Shown one piece after another: positions 43,941-52,622 of a stretch of DNA of 64,000 nucleotides. Source of the DNA: UBA4582 sp038106185 (GTDB lineage Bacteria > Pseudomonadota > Gammaproteobacteria > Pseudomonadales > Azotimanducaceae). Each line of letters begins with the position of its first letter. The first letter of the stretch is position 1. Where the stretch lies: the NCBI GenBank assembly GCA_038106185.1, contig JAYODE010000003.1:62001-126000 (forward strand). Reading direction: 5' to 3'. Made by a program: the position numbers and the translations under genes. The notes below the pieces were generated by a model. That model saw only the letters and a program-made list of their open reading frames with translations. It had not been told where the DNA came from and did not search any database.

Positions 43941-46535
43941 TTGTCGACCCTATCATCGCCGCAATCTCAGAAGAGTCCTGCTTCGACCCAAACGCCTATG
44001 ATGCAGCAATTCCTGCGCATTAAGGCGGAGCACCCACAGGAGCTGCTGTTTTACCGCATGGGCGACTTCTATGAGCTTTTCTTCGACGATGCAAAACGCG
44101 CCGCAGAATTGCTCGACATCACCCTGACCGCCAGGGGCAGCTCTGACGGTAAACCCATTCCCATGTGCGGCGTGCCCTATCACGCCGTCGACAACTATCT
44201 GGCAAAGCTTGTTCGTCACGGCGTCTCAGTTGCTGTCTGTGAGCAAATTGGCGATCCTGCCGAGAGCAAGGGTCCGGTTGAGCGCAAAGTCGTCCGCATT
44301 GTCACCCCAGGGACGCTCACGGAGGAGTCATTACTCGACGCTCGACGAGACAACTTTATCGCTGCAGCCCACGAATACGATGGCCACTTCGGCCTGGCCT
44401 GCCTGGAACTTGCCAGCGGACGCTTTGAGGTCATTCAGCTGCCGAATGAGGATGCCTTGAGCAGCGAAATTCATCGTATCAACCCCGCCGAGCTTATTCT
44501 GTGTGACGACCAGACGTATCCGCGAGAGTTAGAACAAAGAGTCGGTGTTCGCCGCCGCCCGGTGTGGGAGTTTGACCTGATGGCAGCCACGACCTGTCTG
44601 ACTCGACAGTTCGGTACGCGCGATCTGGACGGATTTGACTGCCAGGATCTGCCAGCCGCCATCTCAGCAGCTGGCTGTCTGCTTGGATATGTTCAAGAAA
44701 CACAACGGACCGCGTTGCCCCACATTCAGGGGCTGACGACGCTTCGTCGAGATGAGGCGGTGATCATTGATGGTGCTTCAAGGCGTAACCTCGAGCTAGA
44801 TGCCAACCTTCAAGGTGGGCGCGAGAACACCCTGTTTCAAGTCCTTGACCGAACCAGCACAGCCATGGGCAGCCGCCTGCTCAATCGCTGGATACAACGG
44901 CCGATACGCGACCGTCTGGTGCTTAATGGCCGGCTCGATTGCGTCGAATATCTGCTCAACGGCTATCGCTTTGAGGCGCTACAGGCCCACCTGAAACCCA
45001 TCGGCGATATTGAGCGCATTTTGGCGCGTGTTGCACTGCGTTCAGCAAGGCCTCGAGATCTGGCGCGACTCAGGGACGCACTGCTGGTATTACCAGCACT
45101 GAATGATGCCCTCGAGTCCTTCAATGTTCCTCTACTGCAGCAGTTACGTGCTGCTTGCACGCCGTTTCCTCATCTCGCAGACCAATTACAACGCGGTATC
45201 AATGACAATCCGCCGGTGATCATTCGTGAAGGTGGTGTGATCAAATCCGGTTACGACGCTGAACTCGATGACTTGCGCAGCCTAAGTGAAAACGCTGCTG
45301 ACTACTTGATCAAGCTGGAAACGGAAGAGCGAACAGCCACTGGTCTCTCTAGCCTTAAGGTCGGTTTCAATCGGGTTCATGGTTACTATATTGAAATCAG
45401 TCGCTCGCAATCAGAAAAAGCGCCTGTCACTTATATTCGTCGTCAGACTTTGAAGAACGCCGAACGCTTTATTACGCCCGAGTTGAAAGCCTTTGAGGAC
45501 AAGGCGCTGAGCAGCAGGGGGCGTGCTCTGGCCCGAGAAAAGTATCTGTATGAGTGCCTATTGGACAGTCTGTTGGCAGAGCTGGGGCCGCTGCAATCCA
45601 CAACGGCTGCTCTGGCCCAACTTGACGTTCTTGCTTGTTTCACAGAACGAGCACTGACCCTGTCATTGAGCCGACCCGTGTTGTCGACTCAAACCGGCAT
45701 TCACATCAAGGAGGGTCGTCATCTGGTGGTCGAGCAGGTACTCGATGCGCCCTTCGTTGCTAATGACTTAGTGTTGAATACCGAGCGCCGCTTGCTGATT
45801 ATCACGGGGCCCAATATGGGCGGTAAGTCTACCTACATGCGTCAAACCGCTCTAATCGCCTTGCTGGCCCATGTGGGTTGTTATGTGCCTGCTCGCGCGG
45901 TCGAAATAGGCCCTATAGACCGTATTTTTACTCGTATCGGATCCTCCGACGACCTTGCCAGTGGACGATCAACCTTTATGGTGGAGATGACCGAGACCGC
46001 CATGATTCTGAACAATGCCACTGCGCAAAGTTTAGTCCTGTTGGATGAAATCGGCAGGGGTACTTCGACATTTGACGGCCTCTCATTAGCCTGGGCGTGC
46101 GCTGCCTATATTGCTCGACAGGCCAAGGCCTTGACGCTGTTTGCCACACATTATTTCGAGTTAACCAGTCTTGCTGACACGCTTGAGGCGACAGCCAACG
46201 TGCATCTGTCAGCAAAGGAATATGGCGACGATATTATCTTCATGTATGCGGTCAATGACGGACCCGCGAGCCAGAGCTATGGTTTACAGGTTGCAAAACT
46301 TGCGGGCGTGCCTACAGCCGTGATCAAGGATGCGCAGTTAAAACTGCGCCAATTGGAAGACAGCGAGATCCGCGCCAAGCCCATTCAATCTGACTTGTTT
46401 GCCACGCCAGCACCCCGCCCACCTTCGGCCCTTGAAGTGCGTTTGCGAGATACTGACGTAGACGCACTCACCGCTCGCGAGGCTTTAAGCCTGCTCTTCG
46501 AGATGAAAGACAACCTGGAAGCAGGCGGAGAGTAA
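43941..46535 (+). CDS. mutS: DNA mismatch repair protein MutS
   Basis: 864 residues from a TTG with AAAGGA eight bases upstream. The mismatch-reading Phe-X-Glu is in RMGDFYELFFDDA near the N-terminus, and the C-terminal ATPase has Walker A GPNMGGKSTYMRQ, Walker B VLLDEIGRGTSTFDGLS and the dimer motif ATHYFELTSL. It is complete and in full register, so mismatch repair should be active; this matters because the region is rich in slippage-prone repeats. Confidence 0.98.
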   Translation: MSTLSSPQSQKSPASTQTPMMQQFLRIKAEHPQELLFYRMGDFYELFFDDAKRAAELLDITLTARGSSDGKPIPMCGVPYHAVDNYLAKLVRHGVSVAVCEQIGDPAESKGPVERKVVRIVTPGTLTEESLLDARRDNFIAAAHEYDGHFGLACLELASGRFEVIQLPNEDALSSEIHRINPAELILCDDQTYPRELEQRVGVRRRPVWEFDLMAATTCLTRQFGTRDLDGFDCQDLPAAISAAGCLLGYVQETQRTALPHIQGLTTLRRDEAVIIDGASRRNLELDANLQGGRENTLFQVLDRTSTAMGSRLLNRWIQRPIRDRLVLNGRLDCVEYLLNGYRFEALQAHLKPIGDIERILARVALRSARPRDLARLRDALLVLPALNDALESFNVPLLQQLRAACTPFPHLADQLQRGINDNPPVIIREGGVIKSGYDAELDDLRSLSENAADYLIKLETEERTATGLSSLKVGFNRVHGYYIEISRSQSEKAPVTYIRRQTLKNAERFITPELKAFEDKALSSRGRALAREKYLYECLLDSLLAELGPLQSTTAALAQLDVLACFTERALTLSLSRPVLSTQTGIHIKEGRHLVVEQVLDAPFVANDLVLNTERRLLIITGPNMGGKSTYMRQTALIALLAHVGCYVPARAVEIGPIDRIFTRIGSSDDLASGRSTFMVEMTETAMILNNATAQSLVLLDEIGRGTSTFDGLSLAWACAAYIARQAKALTLFATHYFELTSLADTLEATANVHLSAKEYGDDIIFMYAVNDGPASQSYGLQVAKLAGVPTAVIKDAQLKLRQLEDSEIRAKPIQSDLFATPAPRPPSALEVRLRDTDVDALTAREALSLLFEMKDNLEAGGE

Positions 46536-46590
46536 TCGAGCGATTGGCAATGAAACCTGCCTTTCTTCGCCATTCTTCACTCGGCTGTTA

Positions 46591-46618
46591 TTGTTAAGGG
46601 GCTAAAAGTTGGTAGAAT
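46591..46618 (+). promoter_or_regulatory. Probable sigma-70 promoter of fdxA
   Basis: TTGTTA (46591-46596), a 16-bp spacer and TAGAAT (46613-46618) form a fair -35/-10 pair 55 bp before the fdxA start. Confidence 0.6.
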
Positions 46619-46672
46619 GCGGCTTTGCCGATTCTTCTTAACTATTGATCAATTAACCAAAGGAACCAGTCA

Positions 46673-46996
46673 ATGACATTTGTGGTGAGCGACTCCTGCA
46701 TCAAATGCAAACATACAGACTGTGTGGAGGTATGTCCTGTCGACTGCTTCTACGAAGGCCCAAACTTTCTCGTCATCAATCCCGATGAGTGCATAGACTG
46801 CGCCCTCTGCGAACCAGAATGTCCAGTAGATGCTATTTTTTCTGAGGATGAATTGCCTGCTGAAGAGCAAGCCTTTCTGGCATTGAATGCTGAGTTATCC
46901 GCGACCTGGCCGAACATCACTGAGCGCAAAGATCCCCTTCCGGACGCGGAGAAATGGGCTGACGTGAAGGGTAAACTCGAATATCTCGAGCGCTAA
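46673..46996 (+). CDS. fdxA: 7Fe ferredoxin FdxA
   Basis: 107 residues, the usual length. The 3Fe-4S and 4Fe-4S ligands are in CIKCKHTDCVEVCPVDCF and CIDCALCEPECPVDAIF. It is a low-potential electron carrier in the cytoplasm. AAAGGA lies nine bases before the ATG. In Pseudomonas the next gene is rpoS; here it is followed by a repeat-filled spacer and nlpD. Confidence 0.97.
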   Translation: MTFVVSDSCIKCKHTDCVEVCPVDCFYEGPNFLVINPDECIDCALCEPECPVDAIFSEDELPAEEQAFLALNAELSATWPNITERKDPLPDAEKWADVKGKLEYLER

Positions 46997-47006
46997 CTAC
47001 TTCTCG

Positions 47007-47076
47007 TTGGCTTCTAATTGGCTTCTAGTTGGCTTCTAGATCGCCTCTTGTTAACCTCTTGTTAACCTCTTGTTAG
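47007..47076. repeat. Two adjoining 11-bp tandem arrays
   Basis: Three copies of ttggcttctag/a (47007-47039) are followed closely by three copies of cctcttgttaa (47044-47076). The two units are unrelated in sequence but have the same period. Confidence 0.88.
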
Positions 47077-47084
47077 CTACCGAT

Positions 47085-47112
47085 CTAGACAGCTGGTTAT
47101 TCAGCTGTCTAG
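47085..47112. terminator. Perfect 11-bp hairpin after fdxA
   Basis: CTAGACAGCTG and CAGCTGTCTAG pair around the 6-base loop gttatt. It is about 90 bp after fdxA and could terminate that transcript, although no U-run follows. Confidence 0.55.
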
Positions 47113-47125
47113 CCGGTCTATTTAA

Positions 47126-47203
47126 TAAGGCTATTTAGTAAGACTGTTTAGTAAGGCTGTTTAGTAAGGCTGTTTAGTAAGGCTGTCTAATAAAGCCGCC
47201 TGA
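47126..47203. repeat. 13-bp tandem array, six copies
   Basis: Units taaggctgtttag with scattered changes; the central copies are perfect and the outer copies are increasingly diverged. Confidence 0.9.
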
Positions 47204-47246
47204 TAAAGCTGGCGCAGCGACACCTTGATCTCAGCTTATACTTCAG

Positions 47247-47330
47247 TATGCACCTCACTATGCACCTCACTATGCACCTCGCTATGAACCTCACTATGCA
47301 CATCAGCATGCACATCAGTATGCACCACAC
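47247..47330. repeat. 12-bp tandem array, seven copies
   Basis: Units tatgcacctcac, again most regular at one end (47247-47282) and diverged toward the other (tatgcacatcag, catgcacatcag, tatgcaccacac). Confidence 0.92.
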
Positions 47331-47395
47331 CATGAATTAGGCGGTCCTCGGGGCAAACCTATGAAGTGCTATCAGCTGAAGAGCCAGATGTTAAA

Positions 47396-47423
47396 GCAGG
47401 TGCGATACACAGATCGCACCTGC
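47396..47423 (-). terminator. Perfect 11-bp hairpin, candidate terminator of the nlpD operon
   Basis: GCAGGTGCGAT and ATCGCACCTGC pair around a 6-base loop. On the minus strand the stem is followed by TTTAA, so it may end transcripts coming from nlpD, about 295 bp upstream. Confidence 0.55.
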
Positions 47424-47717
47424 TGTACCGCTACCACGGGCAATCCCTGCCCTTGCTGCGCTAACAGAAGCGAGGGCTGACTTCACGCTTTAAACGTTTA
47501 TCAGCTTTGCTTCTTACCCTAATCCTTTAGGGCCCATCACATTAACCGGCTGAACGTGATGAACGCTTGACCCTCATCAATGGTGATTGTTTGATCACAC
47601 GGCATTACGCGCTAAACAGACGATACCTTCTGAATCGAGGACGGGCGGGCTGTCTGCAGCTCCTAAGTTTTATCAGCCAGCTAGGTTGGTCAATAACACA
47701 GAAGCACAGTTAGTGCG

Positions 47718-48491
47718 CTAGCGCGGTAAATACAACAGCGGATTCTCAGGTTTGCCGTTTTTGCGGATTTCAAAATGTAACATCTCCTGCGACCCGTCAC
47801 TCGAACCGATTTCAGCGAGCACTTGACCGCTCTTTACCTGCTCTCCTTCCTTGACCAGTATCGCGCGATTGTGACCGTAGGCGCTCAGGAAATTATCGTT
47901 ATGTTTGACAATGACCAACTTGCCATAACCGCGCAATCCTCCTCCAGCATAAACGACGATACCATCCGCTGCCGAACGCACCTTGTCCCCTAATTTGCCA
48001 CGAATGTCGATACCTTTATTCACACGACCATCGAGAGAAAAGCCATTAATGACCTCGCCCTTGACCGGCCAACGCCAATTGACAGTAACAGTCTGCGGCT
48101 GGGTCAGAACAACAGGTTTGGGTTTCGCGACTGCCGCGGGGCGGGTACTTTGCGGTTTAGCTGCAGGTGGCGCTGGCTGACTACCACTCACCACACTGGC
48201 AAGCCGGATTTTTTGATTGACGTAAATTGTATAGGGCGCCTCGATCTGGTTCGCTTTGGCCAATCCTTGGTAGTCGATACCATAGCGAAAGGCAATCGCA
48301 TACAGGGTTTCACCTGCTCTCACGACATGGATCTTGGGCTGCCGGCCACCCACATCTCCGACACCGATAACCGGTACATAGCCACCTGAAAAAGAACACC
48401 CCAGCGTGCCGACCAATAGCAGCAGCACCAGGGCATGCCTCGCTGCCACCGGAATTCGCCTGTATCGATCATCAGCGACGCTGTTGATCAT
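47718..48491 (-). CDS. nlpD: NlpD-type lipoprotein (LysM and degenerate LytM)
   Basis: 257 residues. The lipobox is LVGTLGCSF, then a LysM domain (HVVRAGETLYAIAFRYGIDY), a Pro/Ala linker and an M23/LytM domain (KGIDIRGKLGDKVRSAADG; SAYGHN; MLHFEIRKNGKPENP). The first zinc ligand of active M23 enzymes is replaced (GIDI), as in E. coli NlpD, which activates the amidase AmiC instead of cutting peptidoglycan. It overlaps the DUF368 gene by 20 bp. In relatives, nlpD is followed by rpoS, which is absent here. Confidence 0.93.
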   Translation of the reverse strand: MINSVADDRYRRIPVAARHALVLLLLVGTLGCSFSGGYVPVIGVGDVGGRQPKIHVVRAGETLYAIAFRYGIDYQGLAKANQIEAPYTIYVNQKIRLASVVSGSQPAPPAAKPQSTRPAAVAKPKPVVLTQPQTVTVNWRWPVKGEVINGFSLDGRVNKGIDIRGKLGDKVRSAADGIVVYAGGGLRGYGKLVIVKHNDNFLSAYGHNRAILVKEGEQVKSGQVLAEIGSSDGSQEMLHFEIRKNGKPENPLLYLPR

Positions 48492-49482
48492 CCCATCCCG
48501 TCCTCGCTATTGACATCCAATCTAGCAGGACAACCGCTACGAGCCCTGCGACCATCGCCGCGATCGCGACCCCTATCTGAGGCTCCGCACCGGTGAGGAA
48601 AACATAGGTTGTTGGCAACACCGGCTCCTGCACCAGCGGTATCTGGCGTCCATCAGCACTCAGCTGGTATGCCAGGGTTTCTTTCCAGGGCCAAAGCTTG
48701 ACCAGGGAGCCCAACATAAAACCAGTCAATATCGCCAGGGTCTTATCTCTTGCATGCTTGAACAAGCGGGTCAGAACCTGCGCAAAGCTGACCAGTCCCA
48801 GCGCACAGCCTGTAGCCACAAAACCAAGAGTTAGGAGATCCAACTGTTTTATTGCTTCAATCACGACGCCATACAAACCCAGGATCAGCAGGATAAAACT
48901 GCCAGATATACCTGGCAGAATCCAGGCACAAACCGCCAGCGCTCCCCCCAGAAAGAGAAACAAGGGGGTCGGCGGCAAAGCAATCGGGGCGATGCCGGTG
49001 ATCACTATGCCGATGCCTGCGCCTGCGCCGGCCAACAACAGCAATCCCGCGCCGAAACTCGCAATCTGACGGCTTATTGCCCAGGTTGAGGCAAGAACCA
49101 GACCGAAGAAAAAAGACCACAGCCCGATAGGCTGATGTTGCAAAAGGTAACTGATGCCGGATGCAAAAATAATAATCGAGACGCCCATACCGGCAAACAA
49201 CAGCAGCAGAAATTGCCCATCAATCCTGCGCCAGGCTGCAGCCGGACCCGCCTCGAGCGTCACTCGCAACAGACTCGGAGTGAACTGTTTGAGGGCAGCC
49301 AGCAGGCGTTCATAGATACCGGTAATAAATGCGATAGTACCACCGGATACGCCGGGGACAACTTCCGCAGCACCCATTAACAGGCCAATCAGCGCAATTT
49401 TGAAGTTATCTCTCATTCTTCGATGACGCTCGTTACGGGTGCGCCCAACTTGATCGGCGATAGATACATCAGGCTTTTCCAC
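48472..49482 (-). CDS. DUF368 membrane protein
   Basis: 336 residues with about 8-9 membrane segments. The family hallmark GAAEVVPGVSGGTIAFITGIYE lies near residue 37, and a related PGISGSFILLILGLY occurs in the second half, so the protein probably arose by internal duplication. DUF368 proteins have been linked to recycling of the C55 lipid carrier (undecaprenyl phosphate translocase family), which would fit a neighbour of cell-envelope gene nlpD. The gene overlaps pcm by 14 bp and nlpD by 20 bp, so it is part of the operon, an uncommon position for this family. Confidence 0.88.
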   Translation of the reverse strand: MEKPDVSIADQVGRTRNERHRRMRDNFKIALIGLLMGAAEVVPGVSGGTIAFITGIYERLLAALKQFTPSLLRVTLEAGPAAAWRRIDGQFLLLLFAGMGVSIIIFASGISYLLQHQPIGLWSFFFGLVLASTWAISRQIASFGAGLLLLAGAGAGIGIVITGIAPIALPPTPLFLFLGGALAVCAWILPGISGSFILLILGLYGVVIEAIKQLDLLTLGFVATGCALGLVSFAQVLTRLFKHARDKTLAILTGFMLGSLVKLWPWKETLAYQLSADGRQIPLVQEPVLPTTYVFLTGAEPQIGVAIAAMVAGLVAVVLLDWMSIARTGWDDQQRR

Positions 49483-50140
49483 CTAACAAGGGTACAAACT
49501 TTACCTCCTCCAGCTTTTCAATCTGAGGCCCCTCTTCTGTCATACGAACAATCGTCAATTGCTGGGAGTCGCTGGTACCAACCGGCAAAATCAACCGACC
49601 ACCCATCGCCAGCTGCGCGACCAGACCAGGCGGTATCACTCGCGGCGAGGCTGTCACAATGATGCCATCAAATGGACCCCTGTCAGCCCAGCCAATATTG
49701 CCATCATCATATTTAAACTGAACGTTACGAATACCAATTTGTTTCAGAGTCTCGCGGGCTCGTTCGCTGAGCATCTGAATACGCTCTACTGTGTACACTT
49801 TTGCGACCAGCTGCGCGAGAATTGCAGTCTGATAGCCAGACCCTGTGCCAATCTCGAGAACTCGCTCCAAGGGGCCATCAGCGAGCAGAGCTTGTGTCAT
49901 GCGAGCAACGATATAGGGCTGGCTGATGGTCTGATTGAAACCAATCGGCAGAGCCGTGTCCTCATAGGCCCTGGAAGCCAGTGCCTCATCAACAAAAACA
50001 TGGCGCGGAGTCGAGGCGACAACATCCAGCAATTCCTCGTTAGTGATCGAACGATCGCGCAGCCGTTGGACCAGACGACTCCGTGTCCGTTGCGACGTCA
50101 TCCCGACTCCGCGCATGTCGGGCAGATTGCTATTCTCCAT
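49469..50140 (-). CDS. pcm: Protein-L-isoaspartate O-methyltransferase
   Basis: 223 residues from 50140, or 210 from the ATG at 50101, which has GGAG five bases upstream and matches the E. coli start better. SAM-binding motif VLEIGTGSGYQTAILAQL and the substrate region NQTISQPYIVARMTQAL are present. It repairs isoaspartyl residues in aged proteins. It normally follows surE; here it overlaps truD by 11 bp and surE is missing. Confidence 0.95.
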   Translation of the reverse strand: MENSNLPDMRGVGMTSQRTRSRLVQRLRDRSITNEELLDVVASTPRHVFVDEALASRAYEDTALPIGFNQTISQPYIVARMTQALLADGPLERVLEIGTGSGYQTAILAQLVAKVYTVERIQMLSERARETLKQIGIRNVQFKYDDGNIGWADRGPFDGIIVTASPRVIPPGLVAQLAMGGRLILPVGTSDSQQLTIVRMTEEGPQIEKLEEVKFVPLLGGKA

Positions 50141-51122
50141 AGACCACTATCTCTCTCATCAAACTGGTCGCAAAACTGCCTACGGGCAATCCAAACGACA
50201 ATAACAAATCTGAGCCTTCAAAGCGCCAGTTAAACGCCACCGGGCGCACCCAGAGATCGCGCTGTTGCGCCTTCAGGTCAAGCCGCCGCAAGCCTTCACA
50301 CCAGTCGGGAAACTGTGCTTCAAGACTCTTCAGCTCTGGGGTGGCTTGCCTTGCGACTCCATAGAGCCAGCCGCGCAACTGAGACTGCTCTGTGCTTCGT
50401 GTTCTGCTGCGATCGCCTCGCACGTCAGTGTCACTGCAGATCCAACTCGGTTCTGGCAAGCTTACATTCGACAGGTCACCAGCACTGATACGTCGCGATA
50501 GATCGGCGTTAAACATGTAACTACGTACAGCGGACAAACACAGTTCTCGTTGTTGATGCCTGACAGTTTCACCCTTAAACAGCCGATCGGCGTTGCTCAG
50601 ATTACTGCCACCTCGACCAAATCTTTGTTCGCCAAAATAATTCGGAAAGCCCTGCTTGGCGATGAGAGCCAGGCGCTGCTCGATATCTGCTCTGCTCCCT
50701 TGAAGATCACGGAGACGCACCTCGAACTCATTACCAGCATGGGACCCGCGGCGAAGCTTCTGCACATGCCGTCGAACCTCCAAGATCTCGACGCCTGTCA
50801 GGTTAAAGCTCGAAAAATCCGGCATTTGTTTGCCGGGCAAATGACAGCTAAGCCACTGAGTCGTGACGGCGTGTCGGTCCTTTCGACCCGCGTAATTGAC
50901 ATCAAAGACCTTGATATTCAGATAGCGCGCCAGATTTTCTGCAACCCAAGCGGTGTTAGCGCTCGTCTTTCGAATGTGCACGAAGCAGTGCTCTCCCGCA
51001 CCGCTGGGCTCATAGCCCAGGCGCTCACTGACAAGAAAATCAGCGGGCTCTTGCTTCAGCCGCGCCCGTCCCGATGGTTGGCCATAGGCATAGGCGACCT
51101 TCAGCGCATCATCCTGAGTCAC
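50130..51122 (-). CDS. truD: tRNA pseudouridine(13) synthase
   Basis: 330 residues. The catalytic Asp is in VNYAGRKDRHAVT near residue 83, and the TruD-specific NYFGEQRFGRGGSN occurs near residue 160. It modifies U13 of tRNA-Glu. The ATG overlaps the ispF stop codon by four bases (ATGA). Confidence 0.95.
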   Translation of the reverse strand: MTQDDALKVAYAYGQPSGRARLKQEPADFLVSERLGYEPSGAGEHCFVHIRKTSANTAWVAENLARYLNIKVFDVNYAGRKDRHAVTTQWLSCHLPGKQMPDFSSFNLTGVEILEVRRHVQKLRRGSHAGNEFEVRLRDLQGSRADIEQRLALIAKQGFPNYFGEQRFGRGGSNLSNADRLFKGETVRHQQRELCLSAVRSYMFNADLSRRISAGDLSNVSLPEPSWICSDTDVRGDRSRTRSTEQSQLRGWLYGVARQATPELKSLEAQFPDWCEGLRRLDLKAQQRDLWVRPVAFNWRFEGSDLLLSFGLPVGSFATSLMREIVVYGE

Positions 51123-51622
51123 GCCGAAGCCTGAACAGGTACGCAGGCGTCAAGCAACACGACTGCTTGCGCGGCGAGACCCTCTTCGCGACCGATGAAA
51201 CCCATTTTCTCCGTTGTCGTCGCTTTGACGCTGACTCTGTCAACGGCGACCCCCAGATCCAATGCGATCGTTTTCGCCATCTCTTTGACATAGGCAGCAA
51301 CCTTGGGTCGCTCTGCGATTAGAGTCATATCAGCATTCACCACTGACATGCCTAATTGACCGACCTTAGCCACGCAGGCTCGAAGTAACTGGCGGCTATC
51401 TGCACCTGAATAGTCAGGATCCGTATCGGGAAAATGTTGGCCAATATCGCCCAGCGCCATCGCACCCAAAATAGCATCACACAAGGCGTGCAGGAGTACA
51501 TCACCGTCCGAGTGGGCTATCACTGTTCGGTGCCACGGCACCGCGACGCCACCGAGCATTATCTGCTGACCAGACTCTGGATCGCCGAAACGATGGGCAT
51601 CAAACCCTGTGCCAATTCTCAT
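51119..51622 (-). CDS. ispF: 2-C-methyl-D-erythritol 2,4-cyclodiphosphate synthase
   Basis: 167 residues, about 10 longer than most. Metal and substrate motifs GTGFDAHRFG, HSDGDVLLHALCDAILGA and DADMTLIAERPK (as NADMT) are present. It makes the cyclic intermediate of the MEP isoprenoid pathway. Four-base overlaps with ispD and truD show tight translational coupling. Confidence 0.96.
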   Translation of the reverse strand: MRIGTGFDAHRFGDPESGQQIMLGGVAVPWHRTVIAHSDGDVLLHALCDAILGAMALGDIGQHFPDTDPDYSGADSRQLLRACVAKVGQLGMSVVNADMTLIAERPKVAAYVKEMAKTIALDLGVAVDRVSVKATTTEKMGFIGREEGLAAQAVVLLDACVPVQASA

Positions 51623-52323
51623 AAAACACCTCGCTCAAGCCCAGCCTGTTGGCCCAGGAAAAATGCTGCCAGGGACATGTCGTCGGCATGTGTCACTTTG
51701 ATATTATCGCGCCGCCCTTCTACTACGACAGGTTGAAGCCCCAATGCTTCGATCGCCGAAGCCTCATCTGTGATCGACAATTTCTGCTCCAGCGCCTGCT
51801 GCAACGCGCTATGGAGAAGACCAAAGCGAAACATCTGAGGCGTTTGAGCTAGCCACAAGCGCCCGCGATCGAGACTGGCTTTGACCACGTCATGGTCAAC
51901 TTCTTTGACCGTGTCAGTCACCGGAATGCCCAGCAGGCCTCCGACAGCAGTGCCTGAAATGGTTTCATAGAGTCTGTGTATGTCGGCCCCTAGCACACAG
52001 GGCCTGGCAGCATCGTGGACCAGGACCCAGTCTTCTTGCGCCACGTTCAACGCTGCCAGACCATTCAAAACCGAGGCTGCACGGGTATCACCACCACGCA
52101 CGACGAGGCACTGCTCGACACCCTCTAGGGTTCGCCAGCGCTCGTCTCCCTTCGCTACCACGAGAACAACCTGGCGAGGACGCAGCGCTATCAGACGCGC
52201 CAACGTGTGAGCCAACAAGGGTTTGCCCACCAGGGGAAGATATTGTTTACTGACCTCTGCGCCCATTCTCAGCCCTCTACCGGCGGCCGGAACTATGAAC
52301 GATACCTGCGCAAAACTCTTCAT
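51619..52323 (-). CDS. ispD: 2-C-methyl-D-erythritol 4-phosphate cytidylyltransferase
   Basis: 234 residues. The nucleotide-binding signature PAAGRGLRMGAEVSKQYLPL is at the N-terminus; VLVHDAARPC and the late TDEASAIEALG are also family motifs. It activates methylerythritol phosphate with CTP in the MEP pathway. It overlaps ftsB and ispF by four bases each. Confidence 0.96.
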   Translation of the reverse strand: MKSFAQVSFIVPAAGRGLRMGAEVSKQYLPLVGKPLLAHTLARLIALRPRQVVLVVAKGDERWRTLEGVEQCLVVRGGDTRAASVLNGLAALNVAQEDWVLVHDAARPCVLGADIHRLYETISGTAVGGLLGIPVTDTVKEVDHDVVKASLDRGRLWLAQTPQMFRFGLLHSALQQALEQKLSITDEASAIEALGLQPVVVEGRRDNIKVTHADDMSLAAFFLGQQAGLERGVL

Positions 52324-52622
52324 GGCCGCTGTGCTTTGTTCTCGTCGACGAGCAGGAAGAAGGTCTCGCCCTGCTTAATCAGACCGAACTCGCTGCGCGC
52401 CTTTTCTTCGATGGACTCGAGGCCACTCTTAAGCTCAATTATCTCTGCGCGCAGAATGCTATTGCGCTGTTCTCGTATGCCATTTTCGATGCGTATCTGC
52501 GCAACCCGGGACTTCAGTGCACTGACTTGCGCCAAACTCCCCTCGCCCACCCACAACCGGATCTGCAGCGCTACGACTACCAGCGCCAGGCCAGCGATCA
52601 ACCAGCGGCCAGGGCGCCTCAT
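52320..52622 (-). CDS. ftsB: Cell division protein FtsB
   Basis: 100 residues: one N-terminal membrane helix (WLIAGLALVVVALQIRLW) followed by a coiled coil (LKSRVAQIRIENGIREQRN) and a short conserved end (RSEFGLIKQGETFFLLV). It joins FtsL and FtsQ in the divisome. It sits between eno and ispD, the usual place, sharing one base with the eno stop codon. Confidence 0.95.
   Translation of the reverse strand: MRRPGRWLIAGLALVVVALQIRLWVGEGSLAQVSALKSRVAQIRIENGIREQRNSILRAEIIELKSGLESIEEKARSEFGLIKQGETFFLLVDENKAQRP

Larger units (their letters stand above)
46997..47717. other. 721-bp repeat-filled spacer where rpoS is normally found
   Basis: No reading frame with sigma-factor similarity is seen on either strand. 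Most of the left half is four short tandem arrays (11, 11, 13 and 12 bp units) plus two perfect hairpins at 47085-47112 and 47396-47423. The right half (about 47424-47717) has no recognised feature. Confidence 0.75.

Noticed and set aside
46997..47717. A decayed rpoS pseudogene
   Set aside because: No stretch of sigma-factor sequence was found in any frame; the spacer looks like new repeat growth, not decay.
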